64,000 nucleotides of DNA from Couchioplanes caeruleus (GTDB lineage Bacteria; Actinomycetota; Actinomycetes; Mycobacteriales; Micromonosporaceae): assembly GCF_003751945.1 (NCBI RefSeq), contig NZ_RJKL01000001.1, forward strand, positions 7,024,501-7,088,500, given 5' to 3'. The first letter of the stretch is position 1. Every line of letters starts with the position of its first letter. This document shows positions 34,083 to 43,347 of this stretch, one piece after another. A program made the position numbers and the translations under genes. Below the pieces are notes generated by a model that was not told the DNA's origin, did no database searches, and saw only the letters and a program-made list of their open reading frames with translations.

Positions 34083-34562
34083 GTGCTCAGGCCGCCAATC
34101 GCGCCGATGCGGGCGGTCGGCGTACCGGAGCTGCCCGAGCCGGGGATGTGCCGCGGCGGTTGCGCCTACGAGATCAAGATGGATGGCTGGCGGTGCCTCG
34201 CGTTCACCCGTCCCAGCGGCGCCTATTTGCAAAGCCGCCAGGCCAAAGACCTGACGCCATACGCGCCGGAGGTCGCGGCCGCGGTCGAGCAGGCGCTACC
34301 GCCGGACACCGTCGTCGACGGAGAGCTTGTCGTCTTTGACCCGGCCACGGGCCGGACATCGTTCTCGGCGTTGCTCGGCCGGATCACCGCCGGGCGCCGG
34401 CTACCCACCGAGGTCGCCCGCCGTCCGGCGAACCTGGTGCTGTTCGACGTCCTCGCCGCCGCCGGAGAAGACCTGACCGCCCGGCCGCTGCGGGAACGCC
34501 GCACCCGGCTCGAAGCTCTGTTCGCCGACGCGCCGCCAGCGCTGGTGCTGTGCCCGCAGACC
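34083..34562 (+). pseudogene. ATP-dependent DNA ligase, 5' part (interrupted)
   Basis: 160 codons from a GTG. The nucleotidyltransferase motif I lysine is present in YEIKMDGWRCL (K32), followed by DTVVDGELVVFDPATG (motif III-like) and NLVLFDVLAAAGEDLT. The frame stops being ligase exactly after LVLCPQT, at 34562. Joined to 39580-40119 it gives one in-frame 339-aa ligase of the LigC/LigD-core type (no polymerase or nuclease domain). The ligase lies 151 bp outside the right end of the Tn7-like element, on the same strand. Confidence 0.88.
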
Positions 34563-34759
34563 AAAGTGCCTCGGTTCGTCAATTCCGAACGGCGGTCTTG
34601 CCAGAACCGGGCCACGTTCGCGACCGTTGGCCTTGGTATGCGCTCCGGTTCGAGGAATCTGGAGGTTGGTCTCGTCGTTTCGCGCTCGGCCGAGCCCGCG
34701 GTCTGGATCTTTACCACCTGCCAGCCCCTCGTCGGCCGACTCTGTGACGGGCGTACAGC

Positions 34760-36034
34760 TCAGTCGAGGTCGACCTGGACCTGGTGCGCCGTAAGCATTT
34801 CTAGGAGATACTCCAGGCTGATCGCTGGACTTAGCCGACGCCGATCGTAACCGGTCACGAGGTGTTTGCAGGCGACGGTCGAGTTGTGCCACACGAGCCG
34901 AAACGGTGCCCGCGCGCCGAACTTCCCGCGCAGACAGTCAGCGAGCGCGTCGAGGTTCCACCCGAAGTATCCGCCCGGGCCGTTGATCGCCTCACCGATC
35001 GCGCAGTAGAACCCTTCGATGTCGGTCACGAACTGGCCGTCGAGGTGGTATGTGGTGTCGGCGGGCTGGTCGGGTGCATCTGTTCGGTGGGTGAGCGCGA
35101 CGCCGGCCCATTGGTGGCGCAGTTCCCGGTTGTAGCCGGCCCAGAGGTTCTTCTCGGTGGGCCGTCCAGTGTGCCAATGCTTCAGGATGTCGAGGATCCC
35201 TGTCGGCAGCGGTTCCTGCGGATCGCTGTCGACGGTCACGTCGAGAAGTCCGGCACCGAGTCTTGATGGTCCGCTCGCGTGGACCGTCCCTGACACCGCC
35301 GCGCCGATGACTTGACCCGCTGAGCCGTCAGCGGCGACCACGTGGACATCGGCGCGGATTCGGCGGTGACGCAGGCCTGCCTTGGTCGACTGGCCGAGCG
35401 CACCGAGGGCGCTCAGTAACGGGGGTTCCGGTCGGCAGCCGAGTAGACGAATCTGCGGCACCAGCGGTGCCGCCTGATCGCGAAACACGCCGGTGACATC
35501 CCGACACGTGCCGTAGGACGCCTCGTCGCGGCCGTGGAGCACGAATTCGGTTACCTCGCCGGGACGTAGCACGGCGTCCGTGCGGTCGTAGACATGAACA
35601 AAGCCACCAAGATCAATGTCTATTGTTCCCGGCATGGTGGCATTCGGTCGTTGTTTCAGAATGACGACGTCACCGAGGTCCTCGCCCGACCAGGGCGGCG
35701 GCATGCCTGACTGTGGTGCAGGCGCGGTGATGGAGACGTCGCCCAGCGAGGCCTGGTCAGTGCCGAGTGCATCGGCGGGCAGCCGACCGATGAGATCGGC
35801 AAGCGCGCCGTCCGGCGTGCAGCCGATAAGGGTGAACTGCTCTCGGGGCTGGGGCGGCAGATCCGCGAACAGTCCTTCGATCTGCGCGCAGAGTGCCAGA
35901 GGGATGTCGTCCTCGTAAGTGTCCTCGAAGCCGGCGTCGCCAAGAAGGAGCCAGCGTGGGCCGACCGGATGCTCCCACGTCCACCGCCGCCGCTCGGGCG
36001 GCATGACCGCGTCGGGACCGGCGCTCGTCGTCAC
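34760..36034 (-). CDS. Barstar-domain protein (cargo)
   Basis: 424 aa. The last ~100 residues match barstar, the barnase-type RNase inhibitor: YHLDGQFVTDIEGFYCAIGE, then GPGGYFGWNLDALADCLRG and FRLVWHNS. The preceding ~310 residues contain repeated mixed alpha/beta segments with IGCTPDGALADLIGRL and LLGCRPEPPLLSALGAL, which look like two diverged copies of one domain and are of unknown function. Cytoplasmic. No barnase-like toxin is adjacent, so it looks like an orphan immunity gene carried by the element. Confidence 0.75.
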   Translation of the reverse strand: MTTSAGPDAVMPPERRRWTWEHPVGPRWLLLGDAGFEDTYEDDIPLALCAQIEGLFADLPPQPREQFTLIGCTPDGALADLIGRLPADALGTDQASLGDVSITAPAPQSGMPPPWSGEDLGDVVILKQRPNATMPGTIDIDLGGFVHVYDRTDAVLRPGEVTEFVLHGRDEASYGTCRDVTGVFRDQAAPLVPQIRLLGCRPEPPLLSALGALGQSTKAGLRHRRIRADVHVVAADGSAGQVIGAAVSGTVHASGPSRLGAGLLDVTVDSDPQEPLPTGILDILKHWHTGRPTEKNLWAGYNRELRHQWAGVALTHRTDAPDQPADTTYHLDGQFVTDIEGFYCAIGEAINGPGGYFGWNLDALADCLRGKFGARAPFRLVWHNSTVACKHLVTGYDRRRLSPAISLEYLLEMLTAHQVQVDLD

Positions 36035-36208
36035 GCCGAGACCCTACCCGCTGGAGACGCCACGATGCGGCGCGTTCGTGGATGCCCGAGCACGGCCCGG
36101 CAACCTCAAACCCGTCGGCTCATCGGCTGCGGACGCCGTCAATGCCTGACACACCACGTGCTGTCGACGAAGTTTGCGCACCCGGCACCCCTCGACCGGC
36201 TGACCTGT

Positions 36209-37977
36209 TCATCCGCCGAGTCCGCGATGGTTGAGGGTAGCGAGGTATCGCATCAGCGGGGGGATCGTCAGTCCGAACAACTCGGCCGCGCGGCGGACGT
36301 CGCCGCCGGAGGCGTGGATCTCGTCCAGGATGCGGTCCTCGCGGAATCTGCTGGCGGGAATGCCGAGGGTCTTGTTGACCCACACGTAGGTCGCCTGGCT
36401 GGTGCGTGACGCGGTACGCACGTTGATGAATAGGTGCGGGTTCGCCGTAGCCGGCCATCGCCTGCAGCGGAAGTCGAGATAGGTGGTGAGTCGCTGGAGC
36501 ACCGCCGGCGCCAGCAGGATCACCAGGCCGTCGACGTGCAGTCGGCCGTCGCGGTGGTCCAGCAGGTGCAGGCTGCGCAGCTGGCGCGGTCGGATGCCGT
36601 GGAAGATCAGCAATGCTGCCAGAGCGGCGCGGGTGGGTTCGGCCGGATCCAAGGCTGTCACGAGTTCATCGACGGTCAGCGGCAGCGGTGTTTGTCCCCG
36701 GATGGTGGCACCGCGTAGGCCGGTGGTCGGATTGGCGAACACGAGGCCCCGAGCCTTGAGCAGCCGGAAGATCGACCGGAAAGCAGAGATGATGTCCTTG
36801 CGCTGTCCCGGGCGTCGCGCTCGGGCAGCGGCTGCATAGACCTGGTCCTTAGTGATTTCGCGGAGGGAGTCGTGGCCGGCGGCTGCCCACGTCTTGAGGA
36901 AGGGCAACGCCACCGTGAGGTGGTTACGGACTGTCCGGTCGGTTCGGACGTGCAGTCGCGGCGCGCGTGAGCTGCCCTCGCGCATAGCGGTGAACCACTC
37001 TGTCAGCTCCCTGGCCATACGGTGTGGTAGTCCGGATGCGCATTGGTTGAACCAGGGCACGATCGCGGGCACGCGGTCGTCGTCGAGCATGCCGACGCTG
37101 GCGAGAACAGCGAGCACAGGTGTAACGGTGAGCGCGCGGCGGCTGAGCTGTGACAGGACCGCGGCCTCGCTGGCGCGGATCGGGGCGCCGGGCGTGTCTT
37201 GAAGGGCTAACAGGACACGAAGTCCGCGCCTGGCGGTCCCGATCAGACTGTCCGTCCAGCCGTGACGAGGGCCGTACTCGATAGCCGCGGCCTCGAGCGC
37301 CTCCGCCAGCCTGGAGACCGGCGGTGGGGGCAACTCGACGTATCTGCCGTCGCGCACCAGCTCGCGCGTGGCGTCGAAGAGAACGAGTTGCCGATACGGC
37401 AGCGGCCGGATGGGACCGGGACGCGGCGGGGTTGTGGAGCGCGGCTGCGTGGGACGAAGTCGGGACCGGTGCCTGGAGCCCTTCATTGCCAGCGCCAGCT
37501 TGTGCTCCATCCCGTCGAGGAAGAGCTGCTGGCCGCCGTAGACGGCCTCGGCGCGGCGGGTATCGCGGGTATCGCCGGCTTCCCAGCGGCGGCGGGCTCG
37601 GTCGCGGCGCCGGCACAGGCGGCAGCGGCCGGTGAGCGGGTGCAGCGTGCTGATAGTCCCGCAGGACGGGCACTGGCCGATGGGGGGTCTTGGCTGTGCC
37701 AGTGCCGGCACGCCCGGCACATTCCACCAGTGTTCTTGAACAGGCCCCACGCCAGACAGTGCGGGCACGAATCCGGCAGTGCCGGTGCATACCGGTGGCA
37801 GCGGATGCATAGGCCGCTGGACCAGTAGTTGTCTGGCGACCCGCACCGCCGGCACGGGTCCGGGGAGCGGTGATGCGCCGGGTAGCAGTCCTCGCAGCAC
37901 CTCGTCGTGACGTTCATGACGGGCTTGGCCCGGCACGCCGGGCACGTCTCGGGTCGAGGGCCGCTGCGGGTGTTCAT
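36209..37977 (-). CDS. TnpB-like Cys-rich tyrosine recombinase, -1 frame change
   Basis: Starts at ATG 37977 (MNTRSGPRPETCPACRAKPV) with several zinc-ribbon-like pairs (CEDC, CRRC, CIRC, CPHC, CRAC). At a run of six C (37682-37687) the sequence continues one base back as PPIGQCPSCGTIS, CRLC, and then the long recombinase part. A core-binding helical region at about 36.8-37.3 kb is followed by a catalytic domain with FHGIRPRQLRSLHLLD and a C-terminal RYLATL tyrosine. Total about 590 aa. The shift may be programmed on the C-run or an indel. Overlaps the XRE gene by ATGA. Confidence 0.75.
37682..37687 (-). other. Six-C run at the recombinase frame change
   Basis: Coding strand zero frame: GAC CCC CCA TCG, a C CCC CCA heptamer that would permit tandem -1 slippage into ATC GGC CAG. 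Both frames are convincingly homologous on either side, so the change is at this run. Confidence 0.55.
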
Positions 37978-38297
37978 GCCGGCGGCGTGGTTCGCCGCCT
38001 GCCCAGACGCGGTGGCGGCATCGGCACGACCGCACCGTCACCGGCGGCCGCCTCCTGCTGGGGCTTGCGGGCGGCGACCTTCTCCGGCTCGCAGATCAGC
38101 AGGTCTGCGGGCGTGCACTCCAACACCGAGCAGATGACGTCCAGGTCATCGAGGCGCACCGTGGTCGGCGTGCTGGTCCATAACGCGGACATCTTCCCCG
38201 CGCTGACCGCCATCCCGGCCCCGGCCAGCCGGCGGCGCAGTTCAGTCGACTTCCAGATCCCGCGTTCGGCGGCCTTCATGCGCAGATTCCATCGCAT
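37974..38297 (-). CDS. Small XRE/Cro-like protein of the Tn554-like element
   Basis: 107 aa (MRWNLRMKAAERGIWKSTEL). A compact helix-turn-helix covers residues 5-70 (LRRRLAGAGMAVSAGKMSAL, then TVRLDDLDVICSVLECTPAD), followed by a disordered tail. It lies between the two recombinase genes and overlaps the second by ATGA. It may regulate transposition or act as the accessory third protein in the place of TnpC. Confidence 0.75.
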   Translation of the reverse strand: MRWNLRMKAAERGIWKSTELRRRLAGAGMAVSAGKMSALWTSTPTTVRLDDLDVICSVLECTPADLLICEPEKVAARKPQQEAAAGDGAVVPMPPPRLGRRRTTPPA

Positions 38298-38302
38298 CTG
38301 CC

Positions 38303-39412
38303 CTACCTCGCCTTCGCGTCAAGCCGGGCGGAGACCCGCTGGTTGGCTGCCGCCCACGCCTGCTCCACGTGATCGTCATGGACATGGACGTAGCGGGTCG
38401 TCGTGGAGAGCCACTCATGACCGAGAAGCTCCTGAATCGCCTTCAGGTCCATGCCCTGCTCATACAGTCGCGAGGCGCAGGAGTGCCGGAGCCCGTGCGG
38501 CGACAGCCGCCGTGACCACTTCGGCAGATGCCGGTCCACCGCCTGCGCCAGCCCTTGCCGCAACGCGCCATCGCCGGCGCGAAGGCACCGGCCAGTCATC
38601 GGGTCGCGGCGCTCACTTGGCAGCAGCGGAGCATCCGGATCGTCCCAGTCGTCGCCGAACTGATGCCGCACCTCTGCCAACCACCATGTGATCAGCCGGT
38701 CAACCTCATCGATCGCCGGGACCAGTCGCGTCTTCGGGCCACGGCCGCGACTGCCTTTACCGAAGCGCACATGCAGCTTGCCGTGCTCGCCCAGGTCGGG
38801 CCGCTTGCCGTGCTCGCCCAGGTCGGGCCGCCAGTCCCGCAGGTCGAGCATGACGGTCTCGCCGATGCGCAAGCCGACCCGTCGCCAGAGCGAGGCGGCC
38901 AGATAGTCGCGGGCGGACGGGAGGAATTTCCGCGCTTGCGGAAGTGCCTGCCGCCAGCCGCCGAACAGTTCCTCGACCTCCGCGGTCGACGGCGGCACCC
39001 GTGGTGCGCCGTACTCAGCTTTCGCCGGCCTGTTGAACTCGTCAACAATCTGCTCGACCACGTACCCGGTCAGGGCATGGATGTCGCCGCTATACCGGGC
39101 AATCAGGAAGTCGTAGAAGCTGGCCAACGCCCATGCCTTGCGCTGCACGGTCGAGTGCGCCAAACCACCCCGCCGCTGGGAGGCCAGGAACCGATCGGCG
39201 TCCTCGGGCCCGGCAGTCCACAAGGGTCGCGACAGGAAGCGCAAGAACTCGAAGATCAGCGACCGCTCCTGACAGACGACCGAGTCTGTCACGCCGGCTC
39301 CGACGCCCGCGAGAAGGAACTGATCGACGAGCTCCTGCTCGAAGTCCTCAGCCTCTGCAGCGTTCTGCAGACGGCGCGGAGAGGCCAAGTTGCGGACGAC
39401 CGCCAAGCTCAC
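38303..39412 (-). CDS. TnpA-like tyrosine recombinase
   Basis: 369 aa. Core-binding domain about residues 20-125. The catalytic set is visible: Arg182 in RVGLRIGE, HGLRH (His306, Arg309), GHEWLSTTTRYVH (His332, Tyr341). It catalyses strand exchange at the element ends through a 3'-phosphotyrosine. A 9-residue tandem duplication (RPDLGEHGK twice) lies just after the first catalytic Arg. The gene ends 5 bp before the XRE gene. Confidence 0.9.
   Translation of the reverse strand: MSLAVVRNLASPRRLQNAAEAEDFEQELVDQFLLAGVGAGVTDSVVCQERSLIFEFLRFLSRPLWTAGPEDADRFLASQRRGGLAHSTVQRKAWALASFYDFLIARYSGDIHALTGYVVEQIVDEFNRPAKAEYGAPRVPPSTAEVEELFGGWRQALPQARKFLPSARDYLAASLWRRVGLRIGETVMLDLRDWRPDLGEHGKRPDLGEHGKLHVRFGKGSRGRGPKTRLVPAIDEVDRLITWWLAEVRHQFGDDWDDPDAPLLPSERRDPMTGRCLRAGDGALRQGLAQAVDRHLPKWSRRLSPHGLRHSCASRLYEQGMDLKAIQELLGHEWLSTTTRYVHVHDDHVEQAWAAANQRVSARLDAKAR
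38777..38830. repeat. 27-bp tandem duplication inside the recombinase
   Basis: Two identical 27-bp units (38777-38803, 38804-38830) duplicate nine codons. The frame is kept. It may be a recent slippage event close to the active site. Confidence 0.8.
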
Positions 39413-39579
39413 GGACGACTCGGCTCACAGAAGACGACCATACATCGGAAATTACCCGCAATCGTCGAGAATCTCGACGGTCCGTCACCGCTTTCACCCT
39501 CCAGGTCGAACTCCGATGACCAGCAAACGAAGCGCCAAACCACGAACACCCGCCGAAGGAACCGGGAGGAGTTCGGGTA

Positions 39580-40119
39580 GACGTAGACCTCGCCCGCACC
39601 TGGTTCGACGAGTACCTCACCGGCGCTGAGGGCCTGGTCGTGAAGGATCTGGCGTCCCCGTACCGGGCCGGACGGACCGGGGCCTGGTGGAAACTGAAGC
39701 GGCGGGTAACCGCCGAGGCGATTGTTGGCGGGGTGATCGGTCCGGTCGACGACCCGCGGGTGCTGCTGCTCGGGCGCCTCGACGCTCGCGGTCAACGGCT
39801 GCGGTACGTGGGGCGGACCGTGCCGCTGGCGTTTAGCCAGCGTCAGGAAGCGGCAGGGCTGCTGACCCCCGCCGGCGGTTCCCATCCGTGGCCGCATCCG
39901 CTGCCCGCCGCGTGGATCGGACAGCTCGACCAGCGCGAACCGCAACCGTACGCGCAGGTCGAGCCGCTGCTGGTCGCGGAGATCGTCGTGGACCAGGCGT
40001 ATGAGAACGGACGTTTCCGCCATGCCGTACGGCACCTGCGCTTACGGGCCGACCTCGATCCTGGCGACGTCGAACAGTGGCGACCTTCACCGCCGGACCC
40101 GGGCGCCCCCGCGGACTGA
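39580..40119 (+). pseudogene. ATP-dependent DNA ligase, 3' part
   Basis: Continues the interrupted ligase: ARTWFDEYLTGAEGLVVKDL (motif IV) and GAWWKLKRRVT (motif V), then an OB-fold domain (GRLDARGQRLRYVGRT) to the C-terminal GDVEQWRP. In frame with 34083-34562. Downstream, 40120-40410 holds only a short C-terminal-looking fragment (RVAEYLANTGLTPADLRDL, ending 40353) and no complete gene. Confidence 0.88.
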
Positions 40120-40410
40120 CCCGGGTCACTGCGTACGCCGCTTGGTGTTTCGCCGTGGAGCGTTGGGCGGTACGAGAGCCGCCCAAGGGTCAACCGGCCG
40201 GGATGCCGGCCATCCCGCCTCGGCGGCCCTCTGGGTGCCTGAACCCGGCGCAAGCGTCACGGTGGGAAAGACAGGGTTGCCGAATACCTTGCCAACACCG
40301 GTCTGACCCCGGCCGACCTTCGTGACCTCGCCGAGCGCATGAGACGGGTCTAGCCGGTTGGAACCGCCGCTGTCCGACGCGTCGTAATCCGCTGCTTCGG
40401 CGCCGCTGAC

Positions 40411-40776
40411 TCAGCGGCTACGTGGCCGCCGGCCCGCCGTCCTGCCGGAGCCCCGACCCGCGCCGGTCGCGGCAGGCGGACGCGCTTCATCGGAGGCGTC
40501 ATCAGCCGGCTCCGGGCTCGACGCTTCTGTAGCCTTCGGCTCGTCCGGCGTAGGCGGGTCAGCGAGCCCGCCGCTGGAGTGCTCGGTACGGCCAGGATCG
40601 TTGTCGAGCCCGAACACTCGATCTGCCAGGTCGGCCGGTACATCGAATGCGAGGCCGCCGGCGCCGCCGGTCGTCGTGCGGACCTCGTCGTGCTGGTCCG
40701 GCCCGGCCGCCTTCAGCAGGCGGCGGGCCAGCCGCCGCGCGTCGTCGCGGTCCTGGGGATGGATCGTCACCGTCAT
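40411..40776 (-). CDS. Small phage protein with acidic/Pro-rich tail
   Basis: 121 aa from ATG 40776 (GGAGGG upstream), or 127 aa from a GTG overlapping the previous stop. Begins MTVTIHPQDRDDARRLARRL, then GGLAFDVPADLADRVFG, then a long disordered Ser/Pro/Asp/Arg tail. Downstream of capsid-region genes. Role unknown. Confidence 0.55.
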   Translation of the reverse strand: MTVTIHPQDRDDARRLARRLLKAAGPDQHDEVRTTTGGAGGLAFDVPADLADRVFGLDNDPGRTEHSSGGLADPPTPDEPKATEASSPEPADDASDEARPPAATGAGRGSGRTAGRRPRSR

Positions 40777-40790
40777 GTCGCCCTCCACGC

Positions 40791-41621
40791 TCACGCGGTC
40801 GCCTGCGGCAGCCGCACCTTCACCGCCGCCTGCGCGCAACCCCACCCGACCAGGTAGCGGCGCTGCGCCACGGCAAACACCTCGTTGTCAACCGTCGACA
40901 GGGCCTGCGGCAGCGTCGGCAACGACACCGCGCCCCGCCGTACCTGCACCGCACCGGTCGCGTACAGCCACGCGTCACCGGCCGGCGGCACGGTGCCGTC
41001 GGGGCCGGCGCCGTCGGTGTGGGCGAACACAACCGGGTTGCCCAGTGGCGCGACCAGCCGTGGGTTTTCCACCCGGAGCAGCTGCGCACCGGTCAGGACG
41101 CCGGCGGTCCACCGCGGCGCCCACAGCACTCCGATCCCGCCGCTGCGGTCCGACACGAACGCCTCCAGCAATCCCAGCCCGATCGCCGCGGACACCGGCG
41201 CGGCGGCGGAGCCGCCGAGTATTTCGGTGTCCGGGTCGGCCAGCCGGGGCCGGTTGCCGGCTGTGCCGGTCCACGCGTAGTGCTCCAGCGACTGCTGCTC
41301 GATCAGGCCGAGTTTCTGGTGGGCCCGTTCGAGGAGGTCATCGCGGCCCGGCAGCGCGCACACGAACCCGGTATACAGCGAGATCGGCGGGCCGGCCTGC
41401 GCCACGTCCACGCCCGGCGGGAGGTGCAGCGGCGGGCGGTCGACCGCGCACGCCTCGGCCAGGGTGACCGGCGCCGGGGCGTCCGCGCACACCGGCTCCC
41501 ACTGCACCCCGGCCATGAACTCGCGCGCGTCGGCGGGGTCGAGCACCGCCGCCGCGGAGAACAGCCCATACCGGTACGGCACCACGGGTGGCGCGGCGAC
41601 GCTCACCCACGGCTGCGTCAC
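40791..41621 (-). CDS. Phage structural protein downstream of capsid
   Basis: 276 aa (MTQPWVSVAAPPVVPYRYGL), with the N-terminal segment DPADAREFMAGVQWEPVCAD and GLLEAFVSDRSGGIGVLWAP. The pattern is mainly beta with HK97-like features and close spacing (31 bp) after the capsid gene. Probably a second head protein or head-completion protein. Family not recognised. Confidence 0.6.
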   Translation of the reverse strand: MTQPWVSVAAPPVVPYRYGLFSAAAVLDPADAREFMAGVQWEPVCADAPAPVTLAEACAVDRPPLHLPPGVDVAQAGPPISLYTGFVCALPGRDDLLERAHQKLGLIEQQSLEHYAWTGTAGNRPRLADPDTEILGGSAAAPVSAAIGLGLLEAFVSDRSGGIGVLWAPRWTAGVLTGAQLLRVENPRLVAPLGNPVVFAHTDGAGPDGTVPPAGDAWLYATGAVQVRRGAVSLPTLPQALSTVDNEVFAVAQRRYLVGWGCAQAAVKVRLPQATA

Positions 41622-41652
41622 CGCGCCGACTCCCCACCCGGGGCGGTGCGGG

Positions 41653-43347
41653 TCATGCGGCGACGCAGTCGAACGCGACCGGCTGACCGGTCACACCCGA
41701 CGGGCACAGCGGCACCGTCAGCCGGTACGAGGCGTAGCACCGCTTGATCAGCAGAGTGGCCTCCTCCGACCACAGCGCGATGTACTCGTTGTCGCGCAGC
41801 TTCGTCGAGTCGTACACCGCGGCGAGGTCGATGATTCCGCGGGTGCCCTTCACCCACGTGCCCGGCGCGTACATCAGCAGCTGCACCGAGGACGGCCACT
41901 GCTGCGGCGACGCCGCTCCGCCGAAGCCGGCGCCGCCTGCGTCGACGTAGCCGTCCTGCCAGTCGTACACCCATCGCGGCAGCACGTTGCGCCGCTGGAA
42001 CCAGGCGGTGATCTGCTCGTCGGTGATGTCGAAGAAGTTCTGCCCGGCCCGGCGGGCCATGTCCGCGCGGATCCAGTCCAGCAGCCACGACGGCGCCGGC
42101 ATTTCCAGGGTGGCCCGCCGGCTCATCCGGTACCGGTGGCGGTAGTCCGTCGCCGCGATCGCCACCGCACCCAGCACCCCGGTCGTGGTGTGGTCACCGT
42201 CAACGTCGGTGCCCAGCGGCAGCGTGAACGGCGTCGACCCGGACGGGGCGGCCATCTTCGCGATCAACCTCGCGTTGATCTTGTGTTCGTGGGCGACCAT
42301 CGCCCGCCGTACGACCTCGCGGGTGTTCTCCGGCCACACCTCGTTCTGCACGATGTCGTGCTCCAGGCAGATCCCGTCGACTTCGAGGCGGGTCTCCGCG
42401 AAGTCCGGGCACGGCACCCGGTAGCAGGACTTGTCCGTGCCGGCGACCGAGTCCGCCTCGGTCTGCACGAATCCGACCGCGGAGAACAGGTCCCGGAACT
42501 CCAGCCCGGTCGGGTACCGCAGACCGCCGCGGGTCACCGTCACCGTCGGCAGGTCCAGGATCCCCTCCGAGGTTTCCAGCCCGGGGCATAGATCCCACAG
42601 CGTCTCCGACGGCGCGCACCAGCCGCCCGCCGCCACCAGGTTGCCGCCCGACAACCGCGTCTGCGACGCCGCGTGCTCCACCACGTCGAAGTCGTCGCCC
42701 GCCGACGCCACCAGTCCCTGCTCGGTTGGCAGTTCGATCCGCGCGACGCCCTGCCGGATCCGGGTCTGCACCGCCGCGCCGCGCGGCATTGCCGCGAACC
42801 GCTCATCCACTGCCCTCGCTAGATCCTCCACAGAAGAGAACAGATGCCCGTTCGGCACGTTGGGGACGTCTGGGGCGGCTTTCACTCGCGCGGAGCGCGC
42901 CGACACCGCCGTACGCGGCTTCGGCTGCCGTGCCGCGGCACGCCGCGCCAGCGACGCGAGAACCGGAGTCGGCTCCGCCGGCTCGGCTGGCTCGACGGGC
43001 GCCTCATCCGGCTGCGCCGGCGCAGGCTCCCCCTGTTGGCCCGGAGCGCTCCCGGCCGGCTCACCCTCTTCCTCGCCTTCGGTCTCGTCGTCCTCGTCGT
43101 CGCCGTGGACCTGCCCGGCGAGGTCGTCCAGCTCGGCGGCGACCTGCGCCGCAGCGGCCATGATCTCGCCTTCGCGAGCACGGACTTGCCGCACGAACTC
43201 GGCCAGCTCGCGCAGCCGCACCAGGCCGTCGCCGGTCAGCTCGGGGTCGTCGCGTAGCGTGTCGAACGCGGCGACCGCATCGTTCTCCAAGGCGGTCAAC
43301 GCGTCCAGGTCGAGACCGTCAAGGGTCTCGGGAATCTCGAACTCCAC
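41653..43347 (-). CDS. Major capsid protein with N-terminal scaffold-like region
   Basis: About 564 aa from a GTG with GAGGAG upstream (VEFEIPETLDGLDLDAL). The first ~190 residues are a charged, Glu/Pro-rich coiled region (LRELAEFVRQVRAREGEIMA) like an HK97 delta/scaffold domain, probably removed by the protease fused to the MuF protein. The rest follows the HK97-fold pattern: DFDVVEHAASQTRLSGGNLV, then CLEHDIVQNEVWPENTREVV and SWLLDWIRADMARRAGQNFF. Confidence 0.8.
   Translation of the reverse strand: MEFEIPETLDGLDLDALTALENDAVAAFDTLRDDPELTGDGLVRLRELAEFVRQVRAREGEIMAAAAQVAAELDDLAGQVHGDDEDDETEGEEEGEPAGSAPGQQGEPAPAQPDEAPVEPAEPAEPTPVLASLARRAAARQPKPRTAVSARSARVKAAPDVPNVPNGHLFSSVEDLARAVDERFAAMPRGAAVQTRIRQGVARIELPTEQGLVASAGDDFDVVEHAASQTRLSGGNLVAAGGWCAPSETLWDLCPGLETSEGILDLPTVTVTRGGLRYPTGLEFRDLFSAVGFVQTEADSVAGTDKSCYRVPCPDFAETRLEVDGICLEHDIVQNEVWPENTREVVRRAMVAHEHKINARLIAKMAAPSGSTPFTLPLGTDVDGDHTTTGVLGAVAIAATDYRHRYRMSRRATLEMPAPSWLLDWIRADMARRAGQNFFDITDEQITAWFQRRNVLPRWVYDWQDGYVDAGGAGFGGAASPQQWPSSVQLLMYAPGTWVKGTRGIIDLAAVYDSTKLRDNEYIALWSEEATLLIKRCYASYRLTVPLCPSGVTGQPVAFDCVAA

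Larger units (their letters stand above)
34563..39579. mobile_element. Tn554-like element inserted in the ligase gene, 5017 bp
   Basis: It interrupts the ligase cleanly. No target duplication is evident, and removal restores the reading frame, which suits tyrosine-recombinase insertion. Genes on the minus strand, in order of transcription: a 369-aa recombinase, a 107-aa XRE protein, a ~590-aa Cys-rich recombinase, then a barstar-domain cargo gene. Tn554 (from memory) encodes TnpA 361, TnpB 630 and TnpC 125 aa and inserts site-specifically without duplication, so the gene set and sizes match. Exact junctions may shift by a few bases. Confidence 0.8.
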
